From Candidatus Melainabacteria bacterium (GTDB taxonomy: Bacteria; Cyanobacteriota; Vampirovibrionia; Obscuribacterales; Obscuribacteraceae): a stretch of 64,000 bases of DNA. The DNA is taken from assembly GCA_003242885.1 (NCBI GenBank), contig QKMZ01000017.1, forward strand, positions 1 through 64,000. Reading direction: 5' to 3'. Position 1 is the first letter of the stretch. Each line of letters begins with the position of its first letter. The notes beneath the pieces were generated by a model. It had not been told where the DNA came from and did no database searches. It was given only the letters and a program-made list of their open reading frames with translations. Both the position numbers and the translations under genes were made by a program. Positions 62,651 to 64,000 of the stretch are shown one piece after another.

Positions 62651-63034
62651 ATGCCTGCCAAGCCAAAGAACCGTTTAAAAAAAACACAAGCGTGCTGCAC
62701 TATCCACGCTACTTTGTCTGCGCAAGAACCGATAACTTCAGATCAGGCGGCAAAGTTGGAAGATCTTTTCAAGGTACTCGCTAACGATACACGACTCAAA
62801 CTTTTGCATAATCTAGCCCGGGTTGAAGAAATGTGTGTTTGTGAACTGGCGGCAGCTGTTGAAATGACGCCGCAAGCTATATCAAACCAGGTGCACAGAC
62901 TGTCAGATCGTGGCGTTGTATCTACCAGGCGTGGAGGCAACATGATCTACTACCGCATAATTGACCAATGTGTCGTCGCGCTTCTGCAGAAAGCTCTTTG
63001 CTTACTTGATGACAAGGAAATACATAGAGAATAG
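62651..63034 (+). CDS. ArsR/SmtB-family metal-responsive repressor
   Basis: A 127-residue regulator with an ArsR winged helix: LFKVLANDTRLKLLHNLARV, then MCVCELAAAVEMTPQAISNQ and VHRLSDRGVVSTRRGGNMIY. The CVC in the alpha-3 helix is the classic metal-binding ExCVCDL position, so it probably releases DNA when it binds As, Cd, Pb or Zn. The N-terminus has TQACCTIH, possibly additional ligands. The ATG at 62651 is taken; a GTG six bases upstream is possible. Confidence 0.85.
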   Translation: MPAKPKNRLKKTQACCTIHATLSAQEPITSDQAAKLEDLFKVLANDTRLKLLHNLARVEEMCVCELAAAVEMTPQAISNQVHRLSDRGVVSTRRGGNMIYYRIIDQCVVALLQKALCLLDDKEIHRE

Positions 63035-63137
63035 AGACATTTTCAATTGCGTTCCGTGCGAAATACAAACAAGGATTTCGACTCTCCTATGAATCAATCA
63101 TTTGACTTCCAAGCAATTCTTCGATAATATTGGAAAT

Positions 63138-63437
63138 ATGAAAACAACTGATGCAGTAAAAGGATTGGGCGCCCTTGCTCAAGAAACGCGCCTGGACATT
63201 TTTAAGCTGCTTGTGCGAAAGGGCTCAAGCGGAATGGCTGCCGGTCAGCTGAGCGAACATTTTGAGATGCCCGCTGCAACTATGTCCTTCCACCTAAAAG
63301 AACTGAGCAACGCGGGATTGATAGTTTCTCGCCGCGAAAGTCGGTCAATTATTTATTCGGCAAATTATGCACACATGCAGACTCTCATTAACTTCTTGCT
63401 TGAGAATTGCTGTGTAGACAATGGAGGAAAGTGCTAA
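63138..63437 (+). CDS. arsR: ArsR-family repressor with C-terminal cysteines
   Basis: A 99-residue regulator: LGALAQETRLDIFKLLVRKG, AGQLSEHFEMPAATMSFHLK, ELSNAGLIVSRRESRSIIYS. Its C-terminal LLENCCVDNGGKC carries three cysteines, as in ArsR types that sense As(III) at the C-terminus. It overlaps the arsI start (TAATG), so it is the first gene of the ars operon and represses it. Confidence 0.85.
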   Translation: MKTTDAVKGLGALAQETRLDIFKLLVRKGSSGMAAGQLSEHFEMPAATMSFHLKELSNAGLIVSRRESRSIIYSANYAHMQTLINFLLENCCVDNGGKC

Positions 63438-63907
63438 TGAAGAGGCTTCACGTACATGTCGCAGTTGCAGACATTGAACATTCAACAAAATTCTATTCCG
63501 GCCTGTTTGGCTCAGAGCCTACAGTTCGAAAGGATGACTATGCTAAATGGATGTTGGAAGATCCGCGTGTAAACTTCGCGATTTCCGCTAGAGGACGGGA
63601 GCCCGGACTCGACCACCTCGGTATTCAAGCTGAAAACGAGTCGGAGTTAAAAGACGTTTCGAGCCGGTTGAAGGCCGCAAACTTGAATGTGATCGATGAA
63701 GGAAAAACTACCTGCTGCTATGCGGAATCGGATAAGGCCTGGGTTGTTGATCCGCAAGGTATTGCCTGGGAGACCTTCCTCACCTCAGGCGCATCGACCG
63801 TATACGGTGACGATAACGATGTAAGCACGGCTATACCAATGCACAAGCTAACTGCTTGCTGCGCTCCGGAAGTAGAAGCTATTCAAGTGGAGCTCAAACG
63901 CAAATGA
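63437..63907 (+). CDS. arsI: ArsI/CadI-type glyoxalase-fold dioxygenase
   Basis: A 156-residue VOC-fold protein. The start MKRLHVHVAVADIEHSTKFY, GLDHLGIQ and GIAWETF supply likely metal-ligand His and Glu. TTCCYAESDKAWVVDPQG carries the vicinal Cys pair that in ArsI binds trivalent organoarsenicals before C-As bond cleavage. Another CC pair sits near the end (LTACCAPEVE). It sits between arsR and arsC and overlaps both, so an organoarsenic detoxification role is likely. Confidence 0.8.
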   Translation: MKRLHVHVAVADIEHSTKFYSGLFGSEPTVRKDDYAKWMLEDPRVNFAISARGREPGLDHLGIQAENESELKDVSSRLKAANLNVIDEGKTTCCYAESDKAWVVDPQGIAWETFLTSGASTVYGDDNDVSTAIPMHKLTACCAPEVEAIQVELKRK

Positions 63908-64000
63908 AGGTGATATTTGCTTGTGTCCACAATGCTGGGCGCTCTCAGATGGCAGCTGCTTTCTTCAATCAATTCGCTAACTCTGAAAAGGCAGTCGCCG
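63904..64000 (+). CDS. arsC: arsenate reductase, thioredoxin-coupled (partial)
   Basis: The first 32 residues only, cut by the window end. MKVIFACVHNAGRSQMAAAF has the CxxxxxRS P-loop of low-molecular-weight-phosphatase-like arsenate reductases. It overlaps the arsI stop (ATGA). It would reduce arsenate to arsenite for export; the partner exporter is beyond the window. Confidence 0.8.
   Translation, partial: MKVIFACVHNAGRSQMAAAFFNQFANSEKAVA

Noticed and set aside
1..64000. CRISPR arrays or rRNA genes
   Set aside because: No regularly spaced direct repeats and no rRNA-like sequence were seen.

Overview
The window carries no ribosomal, tRNA or core-metabolic genes. It reads as an accessory segment (a plasmid or large genomic island) of a diderm bacterium: there are RND efflux systems with outer-membrane factors, lipoproteins with lipoboxes, and secreted proteins. 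The style of the many unassigned proteins suggested a deep-branching environmental lineage such as non-photosynthetic Cyanobacteriota (Ca. Obscuribacter-like). That is an impression only and cannot be proven from the sequence.

Layout. 0-8 kb: a RelE-type toxin-antitoxin pair, unassigned small genes, a ribbon-helix-helix protein, a coupled pair that looks like a polymorphic toxin with its immunity protein, and two TPR proteins. 8-10.8 kb: a GC-rich nested palindrome, a small-gene block with a plasmid-type SSB, and the 3' half of a Gp88-family gene. 10.8-22.5 kb: an 11.7-kb transposon that splits the Gp88 gene. It has about 70-bp terminal inverted repeats, three ATGA-coupled tyrosine recombinases (a recombinase-in-trio, RIT, arrangement) and a cargo operon encoding a response regulator, histidine kinase, outer-membrane factor, adaptor and RND pump. 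22.5-30.4 kb: the 5' half of the Gp88 gene; a ubiquitin-like conjugation cassette (Ub-like protein with a GG-SS tail, cysteine-free E2-like protein, JAB-E1 fusion) with a diadenylate-cyclase-like protein downstream; small DNA-binding genes; an HNH nuclease next to a TPR-DUF4145 protein; and an alpha-carbonic anhydrase without a signal peptide.

30.6-64 kb is a metal-homeostasis region. It holds two heavy-metal RND operons, each headed by a small secreted Cys-rich protein, three CDF exporters, MerC, MgtC, a bestrophin-like channel, cell-wall peptidases (M15 and M23), two AbiEi-like orphans, and a terminal arsR-arsI-arsC cluster cut by the window edge. Two paralogous proteins with CxCxxC and CEFPHL motifs are driven by near-identical promoters that carry a Fur/Zur-like dyad. 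A separate motif close to TTTTGACATTTGTGCA recurs in most intergenic spaces between about 38 and 63 kb, which suggests a common regulon.

The strongest candidates for new biology are the DAC-like protein beside the Ub/E2/JAB-E1 cassette, the cargo-bearing RIT element, the Cys-rich secreted family tied to RND operons, and the shared operator and candidate sensor system of the metal region.
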